This document shows, piece by piece, positions 16,585-24,921 of a stretch of DNA of 40,320 nt. The stretch comes from an uncultured Bacteroidota bacterium (GTDB lineage: Bacteria; Bacteroidota; Bacteroidia; Bacteroidales; WCHB1-69). Both the position numbers and the translations under genes were made by a program. The DNA lies in NCBI GenBank assembly GCA_902774175.1, contig CACYHG010000015.1:1-40320 (forward strand), in the 5' to 3' direction. The notes under the pieces were generated by a model. That model was not told where the DNA came from and made no database searches. It saw only the letters and a program-made list of their open reading frames with translations. Position 1 is the first letter of the stretch, and the number at the start of each line of letters is the position of its first letter.

Positions 16585-18375
16585 TTATGGTTTTTTGTCA
16601 ATCCTGTCGAATGGGGCGAAATCAAATTTGATATCCTTGATTGTCAGTTGCAGGTTGCGGTGTCCCTGCCATTCATTCTCCTCTATGTGGTAACAGATGT
16701 GGAATGCCTCCCCTTTTCGGATGCGTTCGAGATGCTCGCCCATGTCGAAGGCGATTGCCGGAATGGGGAAGCTCCGCCTGTCACGTTGGTAAACGGTCAT
16801 CTTCAAATGGTTTTTGCCAACGATACGGTAGGAGTCCGCATACACATGCCTTGTTATGAAAAGTGGGGAGGGATTCTCTGGGCCGAACGGTTCAAAAGCG
16901 TTCAGCACGCTGAAAAAACCTTTGTTGATTTCGTCTAAGGAAATCTCCTCGTCAATGTCGATGGTAGGGTATCGCGAGGTCTCCTGGATGGAGGAGGCGA
17001 CAGCCTTTTCAAAGGTTTCCACAAATTCATCCAGTTTCTCCGGTTTCAGTGAGAGCCCAACAGCGTAGGTGTGTCCGCCGAAATGTTCCAGCAGGTGGCT
17101 GCATTCGCATACCGCGCTATACAGGTCGAATCCCTGTACGGACCTGCCTGAACCGGTGATGATACCATTGCTCAGGCTCAGGACGATGGTGGGCTTGTAA
17201 TAGCGTTCCACCAGTCGTGAGGCGACAATTCCGATCACCCCCTTGCTCCAGTCCGGATGATATACCACCAAGGCGCGCTTGTCCTTGAAAGAATGGTTCT
17301 TGTCAATTATCTGAATGGCTTTTTGGGTTATTTCGGAATCCATCTCCTTGCGTTGGGAGTTGTGCTGGTTGATGCGTTCGCCCAACTCGTTTGCCTTCTC
17401 CTTTGTCTCGCTTATCAGTAGGTGGACGGAGCTGCGTCCCGTATCCATGCGGCCTGCCGCGTTGATTCGCGGGCCAACATTGAACACAAGGTCATTGATT
17501 TTGACAAGTTGGTTGAAGATGGTGCCTTTCTTTTGGCTTTCAGGGTTTTCAATACGCACGATGTGGCTGTAGGAGAGGATGGATTCGATGCCTTGCCTCG
17601 GACGTTTGTTTAACAGTTTCAGCCCCCAGTAGGCAAGAATGCGGTTCTCGCCGGTGATGGGGACAATGTCCGACGCTATGCTTATCACCACCAGATCAAG
17701 AAAGCGGTAAACCTCCTTGTCCGATATCCCTCTTGCCCGCGCAAGCGCCTGTGCCAGTTTGAATCCCACGCCGCAACCGGAAAGCTCCTTGAAAGGATAG
17801 GGGCAGTCGTTCCGTTTCGGATCCAGCACGGCATAAGCGTCAGGAAGCGTGTCGTCAGCAAGGTGGTGGTCGCATACGATGGTGTCGATGCCGTAGCTGT
17901 TGGCGAGGGCTATCTGTTCGTGGCATTTGATGCCGCAATCCAGCACGATCATCAGGGTGAAGCTGTTCTCATGGGCGTATTCAACCGCGATGTCGGAGAT
18001 GCCATAGCCTTCGTTGTAGCGGTCGGGAACATAGTATTCCATTGGCAGGTCAAACCTTTTCAGGAAAGAATACATCAGGGCCACGGCTGAAGTTCCGTCC
18101 ACATCGTAATCGCCAAAAATAAGTACTTTCTCCTTATTTTTGCAGGCCTTCTGGATGCGGTTTACAGCCTTAGCCATGTCTTTCATCAGAAATGGGTCGT
18201 GCAGCTGCTCAAGTTTGGGTTGGAAAAAGTGGTTGGCCTCTTCCGGATTATCAATGCCACGCAATACCAGAAGCTGTGCCAATGACCTGGAAATATGTAG
18301 GTTATTTTCCAGAGAATCCACCGCTTCAAGCTTTTTGGCGTCAAAATCCGTGTGTACAATCCAGCGTTTCTCCAT
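16585..18375 (-). CDS. recJ: Single-stranded-DNA-specific exonuclease RecJ
   Basis: 596 residues, the usual length. DHH-family phosphoesterase: motif I FGDYDVDGTSAVALMY, motif II IVLDCGIKC, motif III VCDHHLADD, motif IV DLVVISIASDIVP, then the DHHA1 domain with GRSVQGFDLYSAV and GGHTYAVG, and a C-terminal OB fold. It degrades single-stranded DNA 5' to 3' in RecF-pathway recombination, base excision and mismatch repair, using Mn2+ or Mg2+. It is first in the minus-strand operon with the vWA gene and the unknown 236-residue gene. TACTTTTG (18400-18393) is a good -7 box 18 bases before the ATG, giving a short leader. Confidence 0.95.
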   Translation of the reverse strand: MEKRWIVHTDFDAKKLEAVDSLENNLHISRSLAQLLVLRGIDNPEEANHFFQPKLEQLHDPFLMKDMAKAVNRIQKACKNKEKVLIFGDYDVDGTSAVALMYSFLKRFDLPMEYYVPDRYNEGYGISDIAVEYAHENSFTLMIVLDCGIKCHEQIALANSYGIDTIVCDHHLADDTLPDAYAVLDPKRNDCPYPFKELSGCGVGFKLAQALARARGISDKEVYRFLDLVVISIASDIVPITGENRILAYWGLKLLNKRPRQGIESILSYSHIVRIENPESQKKGTIFNQLVKINDLVFNVGPRINAAGRMDTGRSSVHLLISETKEKANELGERINQHNSQRKEMDSEITQKAIQIIDKNHSFKDKRALVVYHPDWSKGVIGIVASRLVERYYKPTIVLSLSNGIITGSGRSVQGFDLYSAVCECSHLLEHFGGHTYAVGLSLKPEKLDEFVETFEKAVASSIQETSRYPTIDIDEEISLDEINKGFFSVLNAFEPFGPENPSPLFITRHVYADSYRIVGKNHLKMTVYQRDRRSFPIPAIAFDMGEHLERIRKGEAFHICYHIEENEWQGHRNLQLTIKDIKFDFAPFDRIDKKP

Positions 18376-18392
18376 GTTTCAATTCAAACGTG

Positions 18393-18400
18393 CAAAAGTA
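18393..18400 (-). promoter_or_regulatory. -7 promoter box for recJ
   Basis: On the minus strand TACTTTTG, followed by CACG, matches TAnnTTTG and lies 18 bases before the recJ ATG. No convincing TTTG stands 19-21 bases upstream. Confidence 0.45.
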
Positions 18401-18463
18401 GTAAATTTATTTATATGTCATTCGCTGCAGATGAAAAAAAATGGAGATATTTTTTCACAAAAG

Positions 18464-18496
18464 TTGGAAGGGATGTTTATCTTTTTAGTACTTTTG
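18464..18496 (+). promoter_or_regulatory. Promoter for the acidic-repeat gene and sigma-54 activator run
   Basis: TACTTTTG at 18489-18496 fits the -7 consensus and TTGG at 18464-18467 lies 21 bases upstream as a partial -33 box. The first start codon is at 18549. It diverges from the recJ promoter about 90 bases away. Confidence 0.5.
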
Positions 18497-18548
18497 AAAA
18501 AAATTTCCAAATGGTTCCGAGTGTAGGAAAAGATAAAGGTAAAATAGG

Positions 18549-19622
18549 ATGAATAAAGAACGTATTTTTGTTAAAATTAAGGAATTGCAAGATAAAATCC
18601 GGGATCTCGACCAGCGTTTGTCGGCTCCCGGAGAAGCTGTTTCCGCGTTGGATTTGGACACACAGCTGATGTATTTGCGGCTGATGTATGACTGTTACCT
18701 TTCATTGCGGGGTGACCTCCGTCCGGAAGGCCGGAAGCGCGGCAAGGGAAAACAGGAGCCGCAGGTTAAGGAGCAGCCTAAGGAACAGCCTGAAGAACCG
18801 GAGGTGGAGAACGAGCGTCCGGAGGTAATAGAGGCTTCCCTGCCGTTAGTCTTCTCCGAGGCGGAAGAGGTTAAACAGGAGCCTGAACCTGAACAGGAAC
18901 CTAAAACTGAACAGGAACCAGTACCTGAAACCGAAGCAGAACCTCAAACCGAACCTGAAGCTAAAACCGAGCCTGAACCTCAAACTGAACCTGAAGTTAA
19001 AACCGAACCTGAACCTGAAACTGAACAGGCGACAGAGCCTGAACCAGAACCAGAACAGGTCAATCTGGAAGAGGATGCAATCCAAATCCCTGATATTGAC
19101 TTGAACAGCATCGAATTTGAGGATGAACCTGATGGTGACGATGATGTGGATGAGGAGCCTGCGCCTGCAAAAAAATCCATGAGCGATTCATATGGGCCCT
19201 ATTATCCCGGTTTGAACCCGAAGGCGATGGACGGGGAGGTCGAGACAGGCTATCCCTCATATTCCGGAAAAAGCTCCGCGCCTACTTTGGGCGAGCATTT
19301 CGCCAGCCAGTTCCCTTCCCTCAACGACCAGCTCTCAATGAAAAAGGGGGAGGACCGCAGTCTCGGCAGCCGCAAACAGCGGAGCCAGATTAACGACCTG
19401 ACAAAATCCATCGACCTGAACCTCAAGTTCACTTTCGTCCGTGAGCTTTTCAACGGAAACGCCAGGCTGCTTTCGGAGGAGTTGGGCAATCTTAATGACT
19501 GCACCCGCCTGGAAAGCGCGCTGTCCCTTTTTGAGGAGATGAAGCAAAAATACCGCTGGAAAGAGGAGACGGAGGCTGTGCAGCAGTTGTATGAACTTAT
19601 TTTGCGGAAATTTGCCCGTTAG
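18549..19622 (+). CDS. Hypothetical acidic protein with Glu/Pro/Thr repeats
   Basis: 357 residues in three parts. An N-terminal helical segment (1-60) looks like a short coiled coil ([17 protein letters not shown]). A very acidic low-complexity region (about 75-215) has repeats such as [20 protein letters not shown] folded C-terminal region (about 260-357) contains [20 protein letters not shown], then [14 protein letters not shown]. The C-terminal motif, a short helix pair of the type INDRF...ELFNG, is shared by uncharacterised Bacteroidota proteins. There is no signal peptide or membrane segment, so it is cytosolic. It lies 23 bases upstream of the sigma-54 activator gene and is probably co-transcribed, but I cannot assign a function. 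Confidence 0.75.
   Translation: MNKERIFVKIKELQDKIRDLDQRLSAPGEAVSALDLDTQLMYLRLMYDCYLSLRGDLRPEGRKRGKGKQEPQVKEQPKEQPEEPEVENERPEVIEASLPLVFSEAEEVKQEPEPEQEPKTEQEPVPETEAEPQTEPEAKTEPEPQTEPEVKTEPEPETEQATEPEPEPEQVNLEEDAIQIPDIDLNSIEFEDEPDGDDDVDEEPAPAKKSMSDSYGPYYPGLNPKAMDGEVETGYPSYSGKSSAPTLGEHFASQFPSLNDQLSMKKGEDRSLGSRKQRSQINDLTKSIDLNLKFTFVRELFNGNARLLSEELGNLNDCTRLESALSLFEEMKQKYRWKEETEAVQQLYELILRKFAR
18880..19056 (+). repeat. Degenerate tandem repeats encoding Glu-Pro-Thr
   Basis: Imperfect units close to GAACCTGAA and ACTGAACCTGAAG fill this stretch and encode mostly Glu, Pro, Thr and Gln. Slippage here would change the linker length in frame when units are multiples of three. Confidence 0.6.
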
Positions 19623-19645
19623 TTTTTCTGTCATTATTTATTCGG

Positions 19646-20878
19646 ATGAGAGACATTGAAATTCAGGAGGTCAAGCGGCGGTATGGCATCATCGGGACAT
19701 CTCCCGCCATTGACAGGGCTATCCAGGTAGCCATCCAGGTGGCCTCCACCGACCTGACTGTGCTGATCAACGGTGAAAGCGGTGTGGGTAAGGAAAACTT
19801 CCCGAAAATCATTCATGACCATAGTGCGGAACGTAAGCACCGGCCTTATGTTGCAATCAACTGCGGCGCAATTCCGGAGGGTACGGTGGATTCAGAACTC
19901 TTCGGTCATGAAAAGGGATCCTTCACCGGAGCGGTCGGGGAGCGCAAAGGCTATTTTGAGGAGGCCAACGGCGGAACCATTTTTCTGGACGAGGTGGGCG
20001 AGCTGCCCGCATCCACCCAGGCGCGGCTGTTGCGCGTGCTGGAGACGGGCGAGTTCATGCGTGTGGGCTCTTCGGAGAGCCGGAAGACAAACGTCCGCGT
20101 TGTGGCAGCCACCAATGTGAACATTCCAGATGCCATTGCCAGCGGCAAATTCCGTGAAGATCTCTATTACCGGCTGAACACAGTTCCAATCATCATTCCG
20201 CCGTTACGGGAGCGGAAAAATGACATTCTTTTGCTTTTCAAAAAATTCGCATTTGATTTTTCTGAAAAATACCGTATGCCCGAGGTGGAGCTCACGCCTG
20301 AGGCCGAACTTGTCCTGAAGGAGTATTATTGGCCGGGCAATGTCCGTCAGCTGAAAAATGTTACGGAACAGATTTCCATTATCGAGCAGGAGCGTCTCAT
20401 CACAGTGGACACGTTACGGAAATACATTGATGTGAATGCAATTCCCTCCACTCTGCCTGTCTTGTACGGCCAGCGGCAGCGACAGAACCCTTCCGACGCC
20501 TCCTTTGAACGTGAACTAATTTTCAAGTTCTTGGCAGACATGCAGAAGGATATCAACGAGTTGAAACGGTATGTCTCCCGCATGAACGGAAAGGAGGGCG
20601 GTGGGATTCCGGCCGAAGAGTCTCCCGTAACTCCGGCGCATTTCCTTCTGGATGAACCTGTGCAGCCTGCCTCCGGACATATGGCTTCGGTCAGTCCGAT
20701 TGCGGTGGATGCCGAAATCATTCCCGATTCCCTCTCCTTGCAGGAAAAGGAAAAGGAGATGATAGTGAAGGCGCTGCAGAAAAACAACGGACGCCGCAGG
20801 GAGACAGCTGTCGATTTGGGCATTTCCGAACGCACATTATATCGAAAACTAAAGGAATATCAATTGGACACAAAATAG
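19646..20878 (+). CDS. Sigma-54-dependent transcriptional activator without receiver domain
   Basis: 410 residues. The protein begins almost directly with the AAA+ domain: Walker A GESGVGKE (43-50), the sigma-54 contact loop GSFTGA (91-96, a common variant of GAFTGA), Walker B TIFLDEVGEL, then RVGSSESRKTNVRVVAATN and sensor II WPGNVRQLKN. A poorly conserved linker (about 265-360) leads to a Fis-type helix-turn-helix (RRETAVDLGISERTLYRKLK). It remodels RpoN holoenzyme by ATP hydrolysis. No receiver, GAF or PAS domain precedes the AAA+ part, so control must come from expression, a partner or the linker. It is followed at 2 bases by lptE. RpoN is encoded at 10952-12454. Confidence 0.93.
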   Translation: MRDIEIQEVKRRYGIIGTSPAIDRAIQVAIQVASTDLTVLINGESGVGKENFPKIIHDHSAERKHRPYVAINCGAIPEGTVDSELFGHEKGSFTGAVGERKGYFEEANGGTIFLDEVGELPASTQARLLRVLETGEFMRVGSSESRKTNVRVVAATNVNIPDAIASGKFREDLYYRLNTVPIIIPPLRERKNDILLLFKKFAFDFSEKYRMPEVELTPEAELVLKEYYWPGNVRQLKNVTEQISIIEQERLITVDTLRKYIDVNAIPSTLPVLYGQRQRQNPSDASFERELIFKFLADMQKDINELKRYVSRMNGKEGGGIPAEESPVTPAHFLLDEPVQPASGHMASVSPIAVDAEIIPDSLSLQEKEKEMIVKALQKNNGRRRETAVDLGISERTLYRKLKEYQLDTK

Positions 20879-20880
20879 CC

Positions 20881-21411
20881 ATGCACCCAAGACGCCCCTT
20901 TATGACCGGCAAATCCGCCAAATGTCTGACAGCCATCTGTCTTCTGCTTACTGTATGCGGATGCACGGTCAAATATTCCTTTTCAGGTGTGGATATCGCA
21001 CCGGAGGTCAGGAGCGTTTCGGTGAAGCAGTTCCGCAACAATGCGTCGATGGTAAATCTGAAGCTGGCTAACGAACTGACCACGAAACTGAAGGAGAGGT
21101 TCCAGTCGCAGACCAAACTGATTGTGACCGACCAGATGGGCGATCTGCAGTTTGAGGGGGAGATAACCGATTATGCCGTTTCAGCCACGGCGGTCGGGAG
21201 CGACAAGGCGGCAATGAACCGGCTGACCATTACGGTCCATGTCAAGTTTGTCAATACATTGGATGAAAAAAAGAGTTATGAGTCCTCTTTTTCTCGGTAT
21301 GCCGATTTCAGCAGCTCCAAAACGCTGGAGCAGGTGCAGGATGCGCTGGTTGCCGAAATTGTGGAGGCACTGATAGATGATATGTTTACAAAAGCAGTTA
21401 CAAATTGGTGA
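20881..21411 (+). CDS. lptE: LptE-family outer-membrane lipoprotein (LPS assembly)
   Basis: 176 residues from ATG 20881; a second ATG at 20902 (M8) would give a more usual signal peptide. A hydrophobic stretch CLTAICLLLTVCGCTV ends in a lipobox-like site, with C28 (or C26) as the likely lipidated residue. The rest matches the LptE-like lipoprotein family of Bacteroidota (YSFSGVDIAPEVRSVSVKQF, then ITDYAVSATAVGSDKAAMNR). LptE plugs the LptD barrel that inserts lipopolysaccharide in the outer membrane. Its place between a sigma-54 activator and a TPR protein upstream of secG is usual in the phylum. The stop (21409-21411) is 8 bases before the next ATG. Confidence 0.85.
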   Translation: MHPRRPFMTGKSAKCLTAICLLLTVCGCTVKYSFSGVDIAPEVRSVSVKQFRNNASMVNLKLANELTTKLKERFQSQTKLIVTDQMGDLQFEGEITDYAVSATAVGSDKAAMNRLTITVHVKFVNTLDEKKSYESSFSRYADFSSSKTLEQVQDALVAEIVEALIDDMFTKAVTNW

Positions 21412-21419
21412 TAAATAAT

Positions 21420-22007
21420 ATGATGGAAAAATACGAATTCAGCCGTATCTGTAAAGATTTTTGCGCACACCCGGCCTCTGTCGACGGTCTGTCCGGTGTG
21501 GTGGAGTCCTATCCGTATTTCCAGCTGGCGCGTCTTATGGCCTGTTACGGCCGGCACGATGCCGCCGCTGACACCGCATTGGCGTTCCGGACGGAAGATC
21601 GTGCATTCCTGTACCGTTTTCTCTCCGGTGAATTCCGGCTTGCCGAGGAGGAATCGTCGGCTTTGTCCGCAGCAACTGCAAACATTCCCAAGGAAATTCA
21701 TTCGCAGGACGGGCGTTCCGCCTTGCAGGTGCTGGATGACATGCTTGAAAAATTCAAGACCAATCCGCCCAAGATCTCCGAATTGCCAGCAGATTTTCCC
21801 GAAGAGGAGCTCTATGAGGATTTGGGCAAGAGCAGCAACATGGAGCGCATGAACTTTGTAAGCGAAACCCTTGCAAAACTATATGTCGAGCAGAAGGAAT
21901 ACGACCGCGCTGTCAAGGTTTACAAGGTGCTGATTGAAAAGCATCCTGAAAACAGCGACGCCTATTCCGCCGCAATTGAATCGGTAAAAAAACTTAAAAA
22001 CGCCTGA
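21420..22007 (+). CDS. Tetratricopeptide-repeat-like protein
   Basis: 195 residues from ATG 21420, with a second ATG immediately after at 21423 and a GTG at 21408 overlapping the lptE stop. The C-terminal part holds one clear TPR unit (LAKLYVEQKEYDRAVKVYKV, then LIEKHPENSDAY). The first half is helical without a clear repeat. There is no signal peptide or membrane helix. TPR proteins bind partner proteins, and the place between lptE and secG suggests an envelope-related role, but no partner is known. The gene is followed after 13 bases by the FecCD-like gene. Confidence 0.75.
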   Translation: MMEKYEFSRICKDFCAHPASVDGLSGVVESYPYFQLARLMACYGRHDAAADTALAFRTEDRAFLYRFLSGEFRLAEEESSALSAATANIPKEIHSQDGRSALQVLDDMLEKFKTNPPKISELPADFPEEELYEDLGKSSNMERMNFVSETLAKLYVEQKEYDRAVKVYKVLIEKHPENSDAYSAAIESVKKLKNA

Positions 22008-22020
22008 GCCATTATTCAAG

Positions 22021-22785
22021 ATGCTGCTAAGTGTCCTTTATATCATCTTGTCCGGTATCGCCCTTCCGATGGGAGGTATCCAGATGCAGAAAATGTGGCA
22101 TAACCAGTTGGGGGATGTCTATTCGGTCGGTTTGGGTTCCGCCGCCTGTCTGGGAGGTGCGTTGGCCGCCATGTTGGGATGGTCAATTCCTGTCGGAGCA
22201 TATCTGATATGTCTTTCCGCCGCCATTATAGGTGCAGTCTTCTATGTTTTCCTCAACAACACCAGATTCATAACATTCGGCATGCTGTTCGGCTCCCTGA
22301 TAGGCTCCTTCGGTACGATTGTGGCCAACAACACCACGCCGGAAAACCTGCAGCTCTATTACCGATGGGCCGGCTGTTCGTTCAAGGTGTCGGGCTATAA
22401 CCATTATATTTATTATCTTTCGTTCCTGCTGTTTGCCATCGGCCTTGTCAGCGCATGGCAGTTTGTAAGGAACCGACCCCATTCCCACGTCTATTATTTC
22501 CTGAACTTGAACCTGCTGGTGATTTCTGTGATTTCTGTCTGCGGCATTGTCGGCATGATTTCGCTTACCGTGCCCAATCTGGTGCGGATTATCTTCAAGA
22601 ACTGCTCCCTGTTGAAGGAATCGCTTTGGTCCATCCTGATAAGTACGGCATTGCTTGCTGTCACTTTCATAATTACAGAATGCAGCAAAGGGTTTTACCT
22701 GCCGATTTCCGCCACCATGTCCATCATTGCGTTCCCAATGGTGATTTTCCTGATGAAATCGGAAAAAGATCATCAGATCCAATAG
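22021..22785 (+). CDS. Short FecCD/BtuC-like permease homologue, orphan
   Basis: 254 residues with about seven hydrophobic helices. The pattern follows iron-siderophore and cobalamin ABC permeases. LSGIALPMGGIQMQKMW fits the family segment LSGALLQ..., SVGLGSAACLGGALAA fits the GxxSGAALG segment, GMISLTVPNLVRIIF fits GLVVPHIxR, and YLPISATMSIIAFPMVIFLM fits the LPVGxxTALIGAPFFxxLL end. It is about 70 residues shorter than the usual 320-340. The N terminus is truly short, because an in-frame TAA lies at 21985-21987. Many glycines of the motifs are replaced. No ATPase or binding-protein gene is near. Either a degenerating permease or a membrane protein adapted to another task. Confidence 0.6.
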   Translation: MLLSVLYIILSGIALPMGGIQMQKMWHNQLGDVYSVGLGSAACLGGALAAMLGWSIPVGAYLICLSAAIIGAVFYVFLNNTRFITFGMLFGSLIGSFGTIVANNTTPENLQLYYRWAGCSFKVSGYNHYIYYLSFLLFAIGLVSAWQFVRNRPHSHVYYFLNLNLLVISVISVCGIVGMISLTVPNLVRIIFKNCSLLKESLWSILISTALLAVTFIITECSKGFYLPISATMSIIAFPMVIFLMKSEKDHQIQ

Positions 22786-22856
22786 ATGACATTGTTGATA
22801 TTCAGCTTGTTTCCTGAAATGCAAAATTTATTTGGTGCAGATGTGAAATCATTTGT

Positions 22857-22876
22857 GAAAAAGTTGTACTTTTGCA
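22857..22876 (+). promoter_or_regulatory. Promoter for secG
   Basis: TACTTTTG at 22867-22874 matches the TAnnTTTG -7 consensus, 44 bases before the secG ATG. The 20-mer is 19/20 identical to that before the XRE gene (13841-13860), including the part GAAAAAGTTG. It shows that secG has its own transcription start inside the cluster. Confidence 0.55.
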
Positions 22877-22917
22877 GCCGCAAAAACTAACGCACATAGT
22901 AATAAATAAAAGTTAAA

Positions 22918-23274
22918 ATGTATATTGCAATTATTGTACTTATCATCATTGTCGCCGTCCTTTTAGGTATCGTTGTCCTGCTACAAAATTCAAAGGGGGG
23001 CGGTCTTGCTTCCGAATTCTCATCATCCAACCAGATTATGGGTGTTCGCAGAACCGCCGATTTTCTGGAGAAAACAACTTGGACGTTGGCCATTGCGCTG
23101 GTGGTGCTGAGTTTCATCACCTGCTTCATGGGTCGGAGCGCCTATCAGAAGAAAGCTGAAGGTGGCAGCAAGGCCCAGCAGGGTCAGAGCGTGGAAGCAC
23201 CGATGAACCAGCCGGCCGCAGCTGCGGCTCCTGAAGCGGCTCCTGTGGAGACTGCTCCTGTTGAGGCGGAATAG
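22918..23274 (+). CDS. secG: Preprotein translocase subunit SecG
   Basis: 118 residues. There are two membrane helices (about 3-22 and 59-77) joined by the conserved cytosolic loop LLQNSKGGGLASEF, then GVRRTADFLEKTTW. A Lys/Ala/Pro-rich hydrophilic tail (80-118) follows, which is common in this phylum. SecG assists SecYE and SecA in protein export. The gene follows the FecCD-like gene after 132 bases and has its own -7 box. tsaD is read in the same frame, directly after the stop. Confidence 0.93.
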   Translation: MYIAIIVLIIIVAVLLGIVVLLQNSKGGGLASEFSSSNQIMGVRRTADFLEKTTWTLAIALVVLSFITCFMGRSAYQKKAEGGSKAQQGQSVEAPMNQPAAAAAPEAAPVETAPVEAE

Positions 23275-23298
23275 TCAGCGCGGCAATCCCATCAGATT

Positions 23299-24315
23299 TT
23301 GGATGCGTTTATCTTAGGTATAGAATCATCCTGCGACGACACCTCTGCGGCGGTGCTGTGTAATCATCGTCTGCTGTCCAATGTCATTGCCGGACAGGAG
23401 GTGCATGCCCAATATGGCGGGGTGGTGCCTGAACTGGCATCGCGTGCTCACCAGCAGAATATAGTGCCTGTTGTGGATGCCGCCTTGAAAAAGGCCGGTA
23501 TCGGTGCAAAGGATCTGAATGCGGTAGCCTTTACCAGAGGTCCCGGATTGCTCGGATCGCTGCTGGTCGGTGTCTCTTTTGCCAAGTCATTTGCTTACAG
23601 CCTTCATCTTCCATTGGTGGAAGTTGACCATCTGCATGGCCATATACTTTCCCATTTCATCTTCAGGGAAGGGTGCGAACAACCCCATTTCCCATTCCTC
23701 TGCCTGCTTGTTTCCGGCGGTCACACCCAGATTGTTAAAGTAAGTTCGCCATCTGAAATGCAGGTCGTCGGTTCCACAATTGATGATGCGGCCGGAGAGG
23801 CTTTTGACAAGGCGGCGAAGATTCTTGGCTATCCCTATCCGGGCGGTCCTGTGATTGACAGGCTTGCGCAAACCGGCAATCCGCACGCCTTCACCTTCAG
23901 TGAGGCCCATGTTCCAGGTTATGATTACAGTTTCAGTGGATTAAAGACATCATTCCTCTATTTTATGCGCGATCGTCTGAAGGATAATCCCCATTTTGCC
24001 GAGGAGAATGCGGCCGATTTGTGCGCCTCTTTCCAATATGCGGTATGCCATTCCCTTATGAGTAAGGTTATTAAGGCAGCCCGTGACTTGAAAATCAGCG
24101 AGGTTGCCATAGCAGGAGGTGTCTCGGCCAATTCCGGGCTGCAGCAGTCGCTACGTGAGGCCGGGGAGAAATACCATTGGACCATACATATCCCCACACT
24201 GAGTTTCAGTACCGACAATGCGGCCATGATAGCCATTGCCGGCTATTACAAATACCTTAAAGGGGAGTTTTCCGATTATAATGTTGTTCCCTACACGCGG
24301 AGCGAAATGCGGTAA
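23299..24315 (+). CDS. tsaD: tRNA threonylcarbamoyladenosine (t6A37) transferase TsaD
   Basis: 338 residues. ASKHA-fold protein with GIESSCDDTSAAV, the metal-binding pair H111 and H115 (HLHGH), SGGHTQIV, DDAAGEAFDKAAKILGYPYP and GGVSANSGL. It transfers the threonylcarbamoyl group from threonylcarbamoyl-AMP to A37 of ANN-reading tRNAs, with TsaB and TsaE. The start must be TTG at 23299: the frame is bounded upstream by the secG stop (23272-23274), no ATG or GTG lies between, and homology begins at the second residue. Initiation is therefore probably weak or coupled to secG. Confidence 0.95.
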   Translation: MDAFILGIESSCDDTSAAVLCNHRLLSNVIAGQEVHAQYGGVVPELASRAHQQNIVPVVDAALKKAGIGAKDLNAVAFTRGPGLLGSLLVGVSFAKSFAYSLHLPLVEVDHLHGHILSHFIFREGCEQPHFPFLCLLVSGGHTQIVKVSSPSEMQVVGSTIDDAAGEAFDKAAKILGYPYPGGPVIDRLAQTGNPHAFTFSEAHVPGYDYSFSGLKTSFLYFMRDRLKDNPHFAEENAADLCASFQYAVCHSLMSKVIKAARDLKISEVAIAGGVSANSGLQQSLREAGEKYHWTIHIPTLSFSTDNAAMIAIAGYYKYLKGEFSDYNVVPYTRSEMR

Positions 24316-24327
24316 AATTATTTTAAA

Positions 24328-24918
24328 GTGTCTGAGAAAGAGTTAAAACGGCTTTTTATCGCAATCACTTTCCATCCGGAGGAGGGTTTTGCCGAAAAAA
24401 TCCGCCAGCTCCGTCAATGCACTTTCCGGACTGATCTAGTAAATTGGGTTCAGCCCGATTTGCTTCATCTAACCTTGAAATTCATTGGCGAGACCGATAC
24501 GGCACGTATGCTTGACATCTGTAGTGCTGTTGAGGCGGCCGTCCGTAATGTGGATCCTTTCACATTCACACTCGACCGTATCGGTGCGTTCGGCAGCCGT
24601 TACCAGCCGCGTGTCATCTGGTTGGGGCCGGTTTACACACCTGATGCGATAGTTCAACTCCATAATCGCATTGATTTGAACCTTGCGAAGAAAGGTTTTC
24701 CGAAAACATTTGGAAATTTTGTCTGTCACCTTACTCTTGCCCGCATACGTCGTATAGATGACAAAAGCTATTTCTGGAAACAGTTTGAGGCTTGCAGGCA
24801 ATTGTTTTCCGAAACGGTGGAAGTGCGGGAATGTGTGCTCTACGAGAGCATTCTGCACAAAGGATACCAGCCGCAGTATGTTGCGTTGGAGCATTTCCGG
24901 CTTTCAGGGAAATCTTAA
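24328..24918 (+). CDS. thpR: RNA 2',3'-cyclic phosphodiesterase (2'-5' RNA ligase family)
   Basis: 196 residues from GTG 24328; no ATG lies near. 2H phosphoesterase with two HxTx motifs, HLTLKFIG (H47) and HLTLARI (H134), and the family start RLFIAITF. It opens 2',3'-cyclic phosphate RNA ends to 2'-phosphate, and many members ligate 2'-5' in vitro; the cell role is unclear. It follows tsaD after 12 bases, so the cluster secG-tsaD-thpR may be one transcript. The stop is 3 bases from the end of the convergent birA. Confidence 0.9.
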   Translation: MSEKELKRLFIAITFHPEEGFAEKIRQLRQCTFRTDLVNWVQPDLLHLTLKFIGETDTARMLDICSAVEAAVRNVDPFTFTLDRIGAFGSRYQPRVIWLGPVYTPDAIVQLHNRIDLNLAKKGFPKTFGNFVCHLTLARIRRIDDKSYFWKQFEACRQLFSETVEVRECVLYESILHKGYQPQYVALEHFRLSGKS

Positions 24919-24921
24919 AGG

